DNA of 64,000 nucleotides from Fodinibacter sp963800505 (GTDB lineage Bacteria > Actinomycetota > Actinomycetes > Actinomycetales > Dermatophilaceae). The DNA is taken from the NCBI GenBank assembly GCA_963800505.1, contig CAWDBL010000013.1:62001-126000 (forward strand), read 5' to 3'. Positions 45,470 through 54,148 of the stretch are shown one piece after another. The notes beneath the pieces are model-generated. The model saw only the letters and a program-made list of their open reading frames with translations, ran no database searches and was not told the DNA's origin. Position 1 is the stretch's first letter; each line of letters begins with the position of its first letter. The translations under genes and the position numbers were made by a program.

Positions 45470-45960
45470 GACAGGTCCTCGAGGTCGGAGATGGCCGGGA
45501 GGTCCCGGCGGAGGGTGGCGATCGCGTCGCTGACGAGGCGGCGGCTCATGCCCGGCGAGGTGCCGAGCGCGGCTGCCACCGCGCGGTGGTCGAGGTCGCC
45601 GACGAAGCGGAGCACGACGGCATCCCGCTGCCGTGGTGGCAACGCCGCCACCCGCGCCCACAAGGAGCCGTCGGGCGCCTCGGGAGGTGGGAGCGTCGGC
45701 GCCTGCGCCAGCAGCGAGGGGTCCTCGTGGGGGAACGTGCGACGGGCCGAGCGGTGGTGGTCCATGGCGCACCGGTGGGTGATCGTGAGCAGCCACGAGC
45801 GCAGGTTGCGGGCGTGGGTGAGCCGGGGGTAGGCCACCAGGGCCTGGGTCCACGCCTGCTGGGCGACGTCGTCGCCGGCGCCGGGTGCGAGGGCGTGCGC
45901 GAGGCGGGCGACGTCGCGCCAGTGCTCGTCGACGAGGTGCTGGAAGGGGGGGAGACTCAC
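45466..45960 (-). CDS. ECF-type RNA polymerase sigma factor
   Basis: 164 residues from the GTG at 45960; the frame runs on to 46104 but that piece has no sigma character. Region 2: FQHLVDEHWRDVARLAHALAPGAGDDVAQQAWTQALVAYPRLTHARNLRSWLLTITHRCAMDHHR. Region 4: LPPRQRDAVVLRFVGDLDHRAVAAALGTSPGMSRRLVSDAIATLRRDL. No anti-sigma gene next to it. Paired with ogt, it may respond to alkylation or other DNA damage; that is inference from the pair. Confidence 0.87.
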   Translation of the reverse strand: MSLPPFQHLVDEHWRDVARLAHALAPGAGDDVAQQAWTQALVAYPRLTHARNLRSWLLTITHRCAMDHHRSARRTFPHEDPSLLAQAPTLPPPEAPDGSLWARVAALPPRQRDAVVLRFVGDLDHRAVAAALGTSPGMSRRLVSDAIATLRRDLPAISDLEDLS

Positions 45961-46003
45961 GATGGTCCAACGGTAGGGGGGCCGCGCGTGTGAGTATTCA
46001 GGG

Positions 46004-46846
46004 GTGGACCTCGAGAACCGCACGGTGCGGCCCGCGCCGCCGGTGACGGACCGCCCGCTCGTGATCGCCCACCGGGGCGCCAGTGACGAGGAACCCGAGC
46101 ACACCCTGCGGGCCTACCGGAAGGCGTTCGCGCACGGCGCCGACGGCGTGGAGTGCGACGTGCGGCTGACCGCCGACCACCACCTGGTGTGCGTGCACGA
46201 CCGTCGCGTCGAGCGCACCTCCGACGGCGAGGGCGTGGTCTCGGCGCTCGAGCTGGCCAGGCTCGAGGAGTTCGACTGGGCGTCGTGGAAGAAGGCCGAC
46301 CGGCCCGGCGACACCGAGTCGCCGGAGTTCGACCCCGAGCGTGGCCACATCCTCACCCTGCGCCGCCTGCTCGACACCCTGGTGAGCACCCGCCACGAGG
46401 TTGTCACCCTCATCGAGACCAAGCACCCCACCCGGCACGGCAACGACGTCGAGAACACCCTCGTGCAGGTGCTGCGGATGTTCGACCTCGACGGCGGCGA
46501 CCAGCCGGGGCGGCCGCACGTGCGGATGATGTCGTTCTCCAACCGGGCGCTGAAGCGGGCCCACAAGCTCGCGCCCAAGCTGCCGCTGGTCTACCTCCTC
46601 GACGCGACAGTGCCGGCGCTCACCTGGGACGGCAGCCTGCCCAAGGGCGTGGGCGCCGTGGGGCTCGACCGGCGGATGCTGCGCCGCCCAAAGGTGGTCA
46701 GGGCCTTCCAGCGCCGGGGTCACCAGGTCTACGTCTGGACCGTGGACTCGCACGACGACGTCGACCGCTGCCTCGAGCTCGGCGTCGACGTCATCATCAC
46801 GAACCGTCCCGGACACGTTCTTCGCCAGGTGGCCCGGTCCGGCTAG
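46004..46846 (+). CDS. Glycerophosphodiester phosphodiesterase
   Basis: 280 residues from GTG, divergent from the sigma factor gene. GDPD TIM barrel: RPLVIAHRGASDEEPEHTLRAYRKAFAHGADGVECDVRLTADHHLVCVHD holds the HRG and E-x-D metal/catalytic motifs, and HD later. C-terminus VYVWTVDSHDDVDRCLELGVDVIITNRPG is the usual barrel end. No signal peptide, so probably cytoplasmic: cleaves deacylated phospholipids to glycerol-3-phosphate and an alcohol. Often found near envelope genes in actinobacteria, as the following ORFs suggest. Confidence 0.93.
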   Translation: MDLENRTVRPAPPVTDRPLVIAHRGASDEEPEHTLRAYRKAFAHGADGVECDVRLTADHHLVCVHDRRVERTSDGEGVVSALELARLEEFDWASWKKADRPGDTESPEFDPERGHILTLRRLLDTLVSTRHEVVTLIETKHPTRHGNDVENTLVQVLRMFDLDGGDQPGRPHVRMMSFSNRALKRAHKLAPKLPLVYLLDATVPALTWDGSLPKGVGAVGLDRRMLRRPKVVRAFQRRGHQVYVWTVDSHDDVDRCLELGVDVIITNRPGHVLRQVARSG

Positions 46847-46856
46847 GTTGGGCGGC

Positions 46857-47375
46857 GTGACCTCGAACTTCGACCACGACGACAGCCAGGACGAGGGCGC
46901 CCCGGGCACGGGGCGCACCGGCGAGACCGGCCTCATCGTCACCGAGACGCCCGGCCCGGGCGTCGACAGCATCATCTGCACCCTGCGCGCCCCCCACGAG
47001 CCGGCCTCGGTCGGCAAGGTGCGCCGCGAGGTGGTCAACGACCTGCAGACCCGCGACCTGCCCGAGCAGCTCGTCGACGAGGCCGAGATGGTCGCCTCCG
47101 AGCTGCTCACCAACGCGGTGCGCCATGCCCGGCCGCTGTCCGACGGCACGATCCGGGTGCGCTGGAAGATCCGCGGCGACGTCGTCGAGGTCGAGGTGAC
47201 CGACGGCGGCGGCGAGACCGTGCCCCGGCCGGCACCGCGCACGGTGTGGCTGTCGTCGGGCCGCGGGCTGCGTATCGTGCGCTCGATCGCCCACGAGTGG
47301 GGCGTCACCGAGGACCGCACCGGCAACGTCGTGTGGGCCACCCTCGGCGGGCCGAGCCGGCGCCGGGCCACCTGA
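46857..47375 (+). CDS. ATP-binding protein, anti-sigma factor-like (HATPase_c_2)
   Basis: 172 residues from GTG at 46857. N-box EMVASELLTNAVRHA, G1 box VEVTDGGGE, G2 box SSGRGLRIVRSIAHEWGV. This is the serine-kinase anti-sigma/RsbW-like fold common in actinobacterial single-domain ATPases. The 40-residue acidic tail before the domain is disordered. No sigma factor of the B type sits next to it, so its partner is not visible here. Confidence 0.88.
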   Translation: MTSNFDHDDSQDEGAPGTGRTGETGLIVTETPGPGVDSIICTLRAPHEPASVGKVRREVVNDLQTRDLPEQLVDEAEMVASELLTNAVRHARPLSDGTIRVRWKIRGDVVEVEVTDGGGETVPRPAPRTVWLSSGRGLRIVRSIAHEWGVTEDRTGNVVWATLGGPSRRRAT

Positions 47376-47400
47376 GCCCACCTTCGGTTAGGGTGCTCGC

Positions 47401-48291
47401 ATGGGCAAGGCATCTCGACGTCAGCGCGGCACCGACACCACCCCCCGGCAGCCGCGGCCGGCACCAGCACCGTTCGAGCGTCGCCCGTTCCAGGGGCTGG
47501 CTGGTGAGACCGACTGGGTCGCGCTGCGCGAGATCCTGCCGGCCGCCACGGCGGTTGTCACCGTGCGCGCCGAGCACCTGCCCGAGGGGGCCTCGAGCGA
47601 GGTGACCGTGGCCACCGTGCTGCCGATGGCGTGGCCCGGCCTGCACCGCGCCGACGGCTCGGTGCTCATCGGCACCCAGTCGGGCAACGCCAGCGGTGAC
47701 GCGTCGCGCGACCTCGCGGGCCAGCTGCTCGCGGCGCTCGCCGCCGAGCCGGGGCACCCCGTGGTCACCACGCCCCAGGTCACGGCCGACAGCCCGCGCC
47801 TGCAGGACGTGCTCGACGCCGGCGCCCCGTTCGAGGTCACGGTGCACGAGGGCTTCGAGTTCTGGGTCGGCGGCGACGACCTCGAGGGCGAGGCCGCCGA
47901 GTCGCTCGAGCGCGCCAACGCCACCGTGGTGCCGACCGTGGCGCTGTCGGCGCTGCCCTCGGCCTACTGGGTGCGCATCGGCGAGCGGGCACACATCCGC
48001 CTGGTGCTGCCCGACGACGAGGACGCCGCCACTGACGCGCTGGCCCGCCTGCACGCCGCCGGCGACGACACCCTCGGGGGCGACACCCGCCTGCTCGGCG
48101 CCTTCCGCGCCTGCGGCCTGCTGGTGCCGGTGTGGGACCTCGACCCCGAGCTCGAGGCCGCCGACCACGAGGACGAGCTCGCCGCCTGGGGCACGCGGTA
48201 TGCCGCCGCGCTGGCCTCGGACGCCTCGCTCACCGCCGACGAGCGCCGGGCGCGCTCCGGCCTGCTGAGCCGCCAGGTCACCCTCCGCTGA
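47401..48291 (+). CDS. DUF5926 family protein
   Basis: 296 residues beginning MGKASRRQRG, the typical start of this actinobacterial family. All of the DUF5926 region is present, e.g. RPFQGLAGETDWVALREILPAATAVVTV and TVLPMAWPGLHRADGSVLIGTQSGNASGD. The function is unknown; the conserved genomic neighbourhood of glycosyltransferases suggests an envelope-related role, which is inference. Stop TGA overlaps the next ATG (TGATG), so translation is coupled. Confidence 0.9.
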   Translation: MGKASRRQRGTDTTPRQPRPAPAPFERRPFQGLAGETDWVALREILPAATAVVTVRAEHLPEGASSEVTVATVLPMAWPGLHRADGSVLIGTQSGNASGDASRDLAGQLLAALAAEPGHPVVTTPQVTADSPRLQDVLDAGAPFEVTVHEGFEFWVGGDDLEGEAAESLERANATVVPTVALSALPSAYWVRIGERAHIRLVLPDDEDAATDALARLHAAGDDTLGGDTRLLGAFRACGLLVPVWDLDPELEAADHEDELAAWGTRYAAALASDASLTADERRARSGLLSRQVTLR

Positions 48292-49052
48292 TGAGCGCGA
48301 TGGCCGCGCGGGTGGCCGCCGTCGTCCCGTGCAAGGACGAGGCTGACCGCATCGCGGCGACCGTGGCGGCCGTGGCCGCGCTGCCCCAGGTGGGCCGGGT
48401 GGTGGTCGTCGACGACGGGTCGACCGACGGCACCTTCGAGGCTGCCCGGGCCGCCGGCGCCGACGTCGTGCGCCACGAGCGCAACCGCGGCAAGGCCGCC
48501 GCGCTCGAGAGCGGGGTGCGCCGGGTGCGCGAGCTCGAGCGGGCGGATGCCGTCACGAACCTCGACGACGCCGGTGACCCGAGCGCGACCTGGCCGGCCG
48601 CGCTGCTGTTCGTCGACGGTGACCTTCAGGAGACGGCCACCAACCTCGGGGTGCTCACCGCGGCGGTGCTCGACGGCAGTGCCGACATGACCATCGCGAC
48701 GCTGCCCGCCCAGATCGTTGCCGGTGGGGGGCGCGGGCTGGTCGTGGGCCTGGCCCGACGCGGCATCGCCCACCTCACCGGTTTCGTTGCCGTGCAACCC
48801 CTTTCGGGCATGCGCTGCCTCAGCCCGGCGGCGTTCGCGGCGGCCAGCCCGCTGGCCCGCGGCTGGGGGGTCGAGACCGCGCTCACCGTCGACGTGCTGC
48901 GGGCCGGGCTCACCGTGCTCGAGGTGCCCTGCGAGCTGCAGCACCGGGTCAGCGGCCGCGACTGGCGCGGGCAGGTGCACCGGGCCGAGCAGTACCGCGA
49001 CGTCTGGTGGGCGCTCGTGCGCCGCGGCTGGCGGCCGTGGCAGCGCGGCTGA
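48291..49052 (+). CDS. Glycosyltransferase family 2
   Basis: 253 residues. GT-A fold: VAAVVPCKDEADRIAATVAAVAALPQVGRVVVVDDGSTDGTFEAARAAGADVV with the D-D-G and later a D-x-D (FVDGDLQE). Substrate-binding regions resemble polyprenyl-phosphate or glucosyl-3-phosphoglycerate-type transferases. No membrane helices. The next gene is a membrane mannosyltransferase that may use its lipid-linked product; 16-bp overlap with that gene supports one transcript. Confidence 0.88.
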   Translation: MSAMAARVAAVVPCKDEADRIAATVAAVAALPQVGRVVVVDDGSTDGTFEAARAAGADVVRHERNRGKAAALESGVRRVRELERADAVTNLDDAGDPSATWPAALLFVDGDLQETATNLGVLTAAVLDGSADMTIATLPAQIVAGGGRGLVVGLARRGIAHLTGFVAVQPLSGMRCLSPAAFAAASPLARGWGVETALTVDVLRAGLTVLEVPCELQHRVSGRDWRGQVHRAEQYRDVWWALVRRGWRPWQRG

Positions 49053-50668
49053 CCGGAGACCAGCAGGAGCTGGTGGCCGGGGCGCCGGGGCTGACCCGGG
49101 CGCACCGGGCCTGCGTCGCCGTGGCGCTGGGGCTGCTGCTCCTCGTCGGGCTGTCCGCCCCGAACGCCGCCCAGCCCGACCTCGCGCCGCCCGGCTGGGT
49201 GCGCGTGCCCGACCTCCCGCTCGAGCTGGGACCGGGGGCGGTCACGGGGGTGCTGTGGACGGCATACCTGCTCGGTGCGGTGGCGGTCTACCTCGGGCTG
49301 CGCGGCCGGGTGGCGGCGCTGCGCACCTGGCTGGCTCCCGGCATCCTCGCGCTGCTCGCCCTGCTGGCGGCGCCGTTCGGCTCGGCCGACCACGTCAACT
49401 ACCTGGCCTACGGGCGCATCCTCGTGCAGGGCGGCAACCCCTGGGTCGACGCCCCGATCAGCTGGGCCGGCGGGCTCGACCCGATCACCAGCCGGGTCGA
49501 GGAGCCGTGGACCACCGAGCCCAGCGTCTACGGGCCGTTCGGCACGCTGCTGCACGCGCTCTCGGCATGGGTCGGGGGCGGCTCGCTGCGCCAGGGGGTG
49601 TGGGTGTGGCAGGTGGTCGTGGTGCTGTCATGGCTGGCCGTGCGCGCCCTGCTGCGGATTGCGCTCGACCCCGAGCTGCACGGGCGGGTCGACGTGCTGT
49701 GGACCCTCAACCCGCTCGTCATCGGCGTCGGGGTCCTGGGGGCGCACATCGACACGGTCGCGACCGCCCTGGCGCTCGCCGCCGTCGTGGAGGCGGCCCG
49801 CCGGCCGGGGTGGCTGGGGGCGGCGCTCAGCGGGGCGGTGGTGGCGCTGGCGGCATCGACCAAGTTCACGTATGCCGTGGTGGCCGTCGGCATCGTGGCC
49901 GCCTGGTGGGTGCTGGGCCACCGGTCGGGTGCCCTGGCCCGGCTCGTGGGGGCGCTGGCCGGGGGGTTCGTCGTCGTGGCCGGGGCGCTGCACCTGTGGG
50001 CCGGACCGCACGTGTTCGACCAGCTGCTGCGGTCGAGGCAGGCCGTGTCGCTCGCGACTCCGTGGCGACCGCTGCTCGAGGTGGGGCGCGACGCCGTCGG
50101 CAACGGGCCGACCCGCACGCTCATCGGCATCGGGGCGGCGCTGCTCGCGGTGCTGCTCGCCTGGTGCCTGCTGCGCGCCAGCCGGCCGGCGACCCGTCCC
50201 TCCCGTGACCTTTTGGTCGATTCCGGGACGCAGGGCGCGGTCGAGGCCCGTCCCTCCCGTGACCTATTGGTCGATTCCGGGACGGATGCCGGGGGGCCGG
50301 GTTCCGCGTTCGCGCCGGTCGCGCTGTGGGTGACCGCGTGCCTGGCCCTGGCCTACTCGCTCGCGGCGCCGTACTCGCTGCCGTGGTACGACCTGCTGCT
50401 GTGGGCCTGCCTGCCGGCGCTGCTGCCCGGGCTGGTCGACCTCGTCGCCCTGGTGCGCCTGGCCGCGATGGCGCTGGCCTACGTGCCGGGCCGGGTGCTC
50501 GGGATGACGCCGGCCGTGGAGGACCTCACGCTGGGGGTGCGCCGCGGCGTCATCCCGTGGGTGGGGCTGGTGCTGTGGGCGGTGGTCATCGCCGCCGGCG
50601 TGCGGAGCGGGTCTGTGCGGCGGTCCGGGCCTCCTCGAGCAGGTACGTCACCGACACCGACACGATGA
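49037..50668 (+). CDS. Polyprenol-phosphomannose-dependent mannosyltransferase (MptA/B-like, GT-C)
   Basis: 543 residues from GTG at 49037 (49007 is an in-frame alternative). About 12 membrane helices. The first outer loop has the acidic sequence GSADHVNYLAYGRILVQGGNPWVDAP typical of GT-C mannosyltransferases, followed by EPSVYGPFGTLLHAL. Such enzymes build lipomannan-type glycans with polyprenyl-phosphate-mannose. Two in-frame 36-bp palindromes (50195-50284) encode RPSRDLLVDSGT twice between two helices, a cytoplasmic or outer loop insertion absent from the usual family. The last 28 residues overlap the convergent gene by 83 bp. Confidence 0.87.
   Translation: MAARLTGDQQELVAGAPGLTRAHRACVAVALGLLLLVGLSAPNAAQPDLAPPGWVRVPDLPLELGPGAVTGVLWTAYLLGAVAVYLGLRGRVAALRTWLAPGILALLALLAAPFGSADHVNYLAYGRILVQGGNPWVDAPISWAGGLDPITSRVEEPWTTEPSVYGPFGTLLHALSAWVGGGSLRQGVWVWQVVVVLSWLAVRALLRIALDPELHGRVDVLWTLNPLVIGVGVLGAHIDTVATALALAAVVEAARRPGWLGAALSGAVVALAASTKFTYAVVAVGIVAAWWVLGHRSGALARLVGALAGGFVVVAGALHLWAGPHVFDQLLRSRQAVSLATPWRPLLEVGRDAVGNGPTRTLIGIGAALLAVLLAWCLLRASRPATRPSRDLLVDSGTQGAVEARPSRDLLVDSGTDAGGPGSAFAPVALWVTACLALAYSLAAPYSLPWYDLLLWACLPALLPGLVDLVALVRLAAMALAYVPGRVLGMTPAVEDLTLGVRRGVIPWVGLVLWAVVIAAGVRSGSVRRSGPPRAGTSPTPTR
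50195..50230 (+). repeat. 36-bp palindromic element, copy C (in frame inside a gene)
   Basis: CGTCCC-N6-GACC-N4-GGTC-N6-GGGACG, differing from copy D at one base of the spacer (TTTT against TATT). It lies in frame in the mannosyltransferase gene and encodes part of RPSRDLLVDSGT. Confidence 0.85.
50249..50284 (+). repeat. 36-bp palindromic element, copy D (in frame inside a gene)
   Basis: Starts 54 bp (18 codons) after copy C; 35 of 36 bases are equal. Same in-frame peptide. The 18-bp spacer between C and D encodes QGAVEA. Both arms (CGTCCC and GGGACG) are perfect. Confidence 0.85.
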
Positions 50669-52757
50669 GCGGCACGGCGAGCGTCGCCCCGACCGCCGGG
50701 ATCGCGACCCCCGAGTCGTTGATGAGGAACCCGATGGTGAGCGTGACGATCAGCGCGATCAGGCCGGCGCGCAGCGTGGGCGCCCGGTCGTAGGAGCGCT
50801 GCATGGCCCGCGAGCCCCACGACGTGGGTCGGGCGAGCACGTAGATGACGAAGAGCAGGGCGGCCGGCACGAGCAGGGTGAGGGGCGCGTTGCCGAGCAG
50901 GAGGTCGAGGTTCTGCTCGGCCTTGCGCACGACGATGTCGAGGGCCTTGCCGTCGAGGATGGCCTGCACGAACTGGCCCAGGTGGCTGCGCGAGGCCGTC
51001 GGCCGCAGCCAGTCGGCCACGGCGATGAGGAAGAACAGGGCGACGACGCCGAGCCCGAGCAGGAGCCCCCGCTTCCAGGTCATGGTGAGGCCGAGCACCG
51101 CGATGATCAGGTAGGCCAGCCCGGGCACCAGCGCCGGCGGGCCACCACCGTCGGCGCCCCAGAACGGCATCGCGTCGACGACCACCGCGACGCCCCCGAT
51201 GACGGCCACCGCCAGGGCGGCCGCCTTTTGCCGCCCGGCCAGCACCAGCATCGACGACACCGCGGTGCACAGCAGGATGGTGGCCGTCGCGAAGAGCGCG
51301 AACGTCGGGTTGCCCATGCCGTAGTAGCGCCCGCCCACGACGGGCTGCAGCCCCATCAGCGACGACAGCTGCAGCCGCGACCCGGTCATCACGTCGACCG
51401 CCAGCACCACCATCGTCGTGGCCGACACGAACGCCATCGGCCCGAGCGCCAACGTGCCCCACGGCCCCTTCAGCGCCGCGGTCGCGATGATGGCGACGAA
51501 CAGCCCGACGGCCGCGACGACCGAGATCATCGCGATGGGGAAGCGCCACCAGGGCAGCAGGTTCGCCAGGAAGGTCGAGACCGGCACGCAGGCGGCCACA
51601 ACCGCCACCACGCGCACCCGCGACAGCGTGGTCACCCGGGTGCGCTCTGACCCCAGCCGGCCCTTGTAGACCAGCAGCACGAGCAGGTAGATCACCAGCT
51701 GCCCGTAGGCGAACACCATGAAGAACGGCTCGACCAGGTCGTGGACGTCGTGACTGGCCTCGTCGTAGTCGGTCAGGTAGGCGAGCCGGGCCTGCGCGCG
51801 CCGCTCGGAGTTGTCGGGCGCGGGGTCGGAGGTCAGGGGTGAGCCGGCCACGGCATCCGGCACCGGGAGCCCGACGACCGACAGCACCGTGGCCGTGACG
51901 TCGGGCGCCTGGGCCAGGCCCTTCTGCCTGGTGGACGACGACACCAGGATGCCGGGGCCGAAGTGCGGGCCGCGCGCGACCACCAGGCGAAGCCGCTCGC
52001 TGCGCCCGGCATCCGAGAGCGAGGCCACCACGAAGTCGGCGCCGTTCGGGCCGTCCTCGATGACCTGGCCGATCCGCCGGTCGATCTCGATCAGCTGCTG
52101 GCGGCGCGAGGCCGGCGCCGGCTCGCCCTCGGCGACGTCGTCGGGGTCGCGCACCGAGCCGACGTCGACGAGGGTGACCGGGCAGCCGTTGAGGTCGACC
52201 ATCAGCTGCTGGTCGGACCACGGGGCATACTGCTCGATCCGCCCGTCGCGCCGCGCGCCGCCGGCCGCGGCGAACGGCTGCACCGCCTTCAGGCACATCT
52301 TCCCGGCGGCCGCGGAGTCGCCGAGCAGGCCGAGCCGTGAGTCGTAGCGCTCGTCGGCGGCGGCCGCGAGGTAGGTCGGCCACTGCACCACCGAGCCGTC
52401 GGTGATGGTGGGGGCGCTGGGGCAGGGCCGGTCGGCGGGGTTGCTTTCGGGTCCGGGCCGCGGGGCGGCCGCCCGCCCACCGGCCGACACCCCGAGCCAG
52501 CCGTCGATCGGGCAGGTGTTGGAGTAGACCGAGCGCACCGACAGTGCCGCCGAGGAGCCGTCGCGCAGCAGCCCCCACAGGTTCGGGGTGGTGCGCTGGT
52601 CGACATCGCGCCAGCTGATGCCACCGGTGCCGACCAGCACCACCGCACCGGCCGGGTCGTCGCGCGGGGCGCCGCTGGCGGCGCCCGACGACGCGAGGAG
52701 GAGCCCGGCGAGCACGGCCGCGAGGGCGACCGTGATGGCGAGGGCTCTGCGCAGCAC
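50586..52757 (-). CDS. Large membrane protein with exported phosphatase-like domain
   Basis: 723 residues from ATG at 52757. Signal-anchor (LAITVALAAVLAGLLLASSGAASG), then about 330 exported residues with VVLVGTGGISWRDVDQRTTPNLWGLLRDGSSAALSVRSV, reminiscent of alkaline-phosphatase-superfamily folds (T-P-N-L-W motif and later SLSDAGRSERL), and a C-terminal block of about 10 membrane helices (VVAVVAACVPVSTFLANLLPWW and on). Family function is unknown; position between mannosyltransferases suggests glycan or lipid phosphate processing. Its 3' end overlaps the convergent mannosyltransferase gene by 83 bp. Confidence 0.8.
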   Translation of the reverse strand: MLRRALAITVALAAVLAGLLLASSGAASGAPRDDPAGAVVLVGTGGISWRDVDQRTTPNLWGLLRDGSSAALSVRSVYSNTCPIDGWLGVSAGGRAAAPRPGPESNPADRPCPSAPTITDGSVVQWPTYLAAAADERYDSRLGLLGDSAAAGKMCLKAVQPFAAAGGARRDGRIEQYAPWSDQQLMVDLNGCPVTLVDVGSVRDPDDVAEGEPAPASRRQQLIEIDRRIGQVIEDGPNGADFVVASLSDAGRSERLRLVVARGPHFGPGILVSSSTRQKGLAQAPDVTATVLSVVGLPVPDAVAGSPLTSDPAPDNSERRAQARLAYLTDYDEASHDVHDLVEPFFMVFAYGQLVIYLLVLLVYKGRLGSERTRVTTLSRVRVVAVVAACVPVSTFLANLLPWWRFPIAMISVVAAVGLFVAIIATAALKGPWGTLALGPMAFVSATTMVVLAVDVMTGSRLQLSSLMGLQPVVGGRYYGMGNPTFALFATATILLCTAVSSMLVLAGRQKAAALAVAVIGGVAVVVDAMPFWGADGGGPPALVPGLAYLIIAVLGLTMTWKRGLLLGLGVVALFFLIAVADWLRPTASRSHLGQFVQAILDGKALDIVVRKAEQNLDLLLGNAPLTLLVPAALLFVIYVLARPTSWGSRAMQRSYDRAPTLRAGLIALIVTLTIGFLINDSGVAIPAVGATLAVPLIVSVSVTYLLEEARTAAQTRSARRRR

Positions 52758-52888
52758 GGGGCAAGGTTACGGTGCGGTAGCCGCGCCACCCGAATCAGCG
52801 GATGCTCAGGTTTACCGGCTATCTCCGGGCGGTGCGGCGCTCGGGACGCCGGTGCCACGACGGCCTCTCGACCCCCCAGAATGGTGCC

Positions 52889-54148
52889 GTGACCCCCCCG
52901 GCCGACCGCACCGTCCCGCGCCACCGCTGGGTGCTCGCGGCAGTGCTGATCGCGCTCGCGGCGGTGCCCGTCGTGCTGCGCTACCTGGTGTTCTGGCCGC
53001 TCGACCAGTGGCAGGTCGACGTCGAGGTCTACCGCGAGGCGGGGGTCTCCATCCTCACCGGGCGCCCGGTCTACGCCGCGCTCACCGAGGCCCCGCAGCT
53101 GCTGCCCTTCACCTACCCGCCGTTCGCCGCGGTGCTGGCCATCCCGCTGGCGCTGATGCCGTTCGGCGCCGCCGGCTGGCTGTGGACCGCCCTGCAGGTG
53201 CTCGCGACCACCGCCATCGTCTGGTACGCCGGGTACCGCCTCATCCACCGCACCGGCGCGTGGATGCCGCTCACCCTCGCCGCGCTCGTCGCCCCCATGC
53301 TGTGGCTGCACCCGGTGAGCGACGGCATCCGGTTCGGGCAGGTCAACGCGTTCATGGTGCTCGCCTGCCTGATGGACCTGCGCGAGCCGCGGCCGGGCCT
53401 GATCCGCCAGGTGCCGCGAGGCGTGCTGGTCGGCCTCGCGATGGCCGTCAAGCTCACTCCCGGTGTCTTCGTCGTGCACTTCCTGGTCACCAAGCGGTGG
53501 AAGGAGGCGGCCACCGCCGTCGGCACGGCCGTGGCCGTGACACTCGGCGTGTGGGTGCTGCTGCCGCAGGCGTCGTTCGCGTTCTGGGGCGGCGCGCTGC
53601 AGGACCCCGCCCGGCTCGGGCCCAACGGCGGCACGTCGAACCAGTCGATCCGCGGGCTGCTGCTGCGCGTCGGCCCCGAGGGGACCGCGGGCAATGTCAT
53701 CTGGCTGGTCGCCGTCGCCGTGGTCGGCGTGTTCGGGTTCTGGCTCGCGCGCCGCCTCTACCTCGCCGGCGACACGATCGGCGAGGTCGCCGCGGTCGGG
53801 CTGATGGCCTGCCTGCTGTCACCGGTGGCGTGGATCCACCACTTCCACTGGGTCGTCGTGGTCGTCTTCGCGCTGCTCGGCGCCGACCCCCTGCGCGACC
53901 GTCGCCGCCTGTGGGCAGGGCTCGGGGTCACCGCGTTCTTCTTGTGCCGCCTGCCGTGGTGGGGCATCTCCTGGCTCAACCACCGCGAGTGGCCCGAGCT
54001 GCCCGGGCGGGTGCTGCAGAACGCCGACGTCGTCGGGGCGCTGGCGGCGCTGGTGCTGCTGTGGTGGGTCACCCGGCCCCGCGACGACCTGCCCCGCGAC
54101 GACGAGGCCGAGCGTCAGAACACGCCGGCGATCTCGAGCCCGGTGTAG
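52889..54148 (+). CDS. GT87 family mannosyltransferase (DUF2029)
   Basis: 419 residues from GTG at 52889; upstream codons to 52802 are not family-like. GT87 topology with about 10 helices; the first loop has DVEVYREAGVSILTGRPVYAALTEAPQLLPFTYPPFAAV, where the D-x-x-x-Y and YPP segments are typical of alpha-1,2-mannosyltransferases (PimE-like). Uses polyprenyl-phosphomannose on the outer membrane face to extend phosphatidylinositol mannosides or lipomannan. Convergent with the GDT1-like gene, 34-bp overlap. Confidence 0.9.
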   Translation: MTPPADRTVPRHRWVLAAVLIALAAVPVVLRYLVFWPLDQWQVDVEVYREAGVSILTGRPVYAALTEAPQLLPFTYPPFAAVLAIPLALMPFGAAGWLWTALQVLATTAIVWYAGYRLIHRTGAWMPLTLAALVAPMLWLHPVSDGIRFGQVNAFMVLACLMDLREPRPGLIRQVPRGVLVGLAMAVKLTPGVFVVHFLVTKRWKEAATAVGTAVAVTLGVWVLLPQASFAFWGGALQDPARLGPNGGTSNQSIRGLLLRVGPEGTAGNVIWLVAVAVVGVFGFWLARRLYLAGDTIGEVAAVGLMACLLSPVAWIHHFHWVVVVVFALLGADPLRDRRRLWAGLGVTAFFLCRLPWWGISWLNHREWPELPGRVLQNADVVGALAALVLLWWVTRPRDDLPRDDEAERQNTPAISSPV

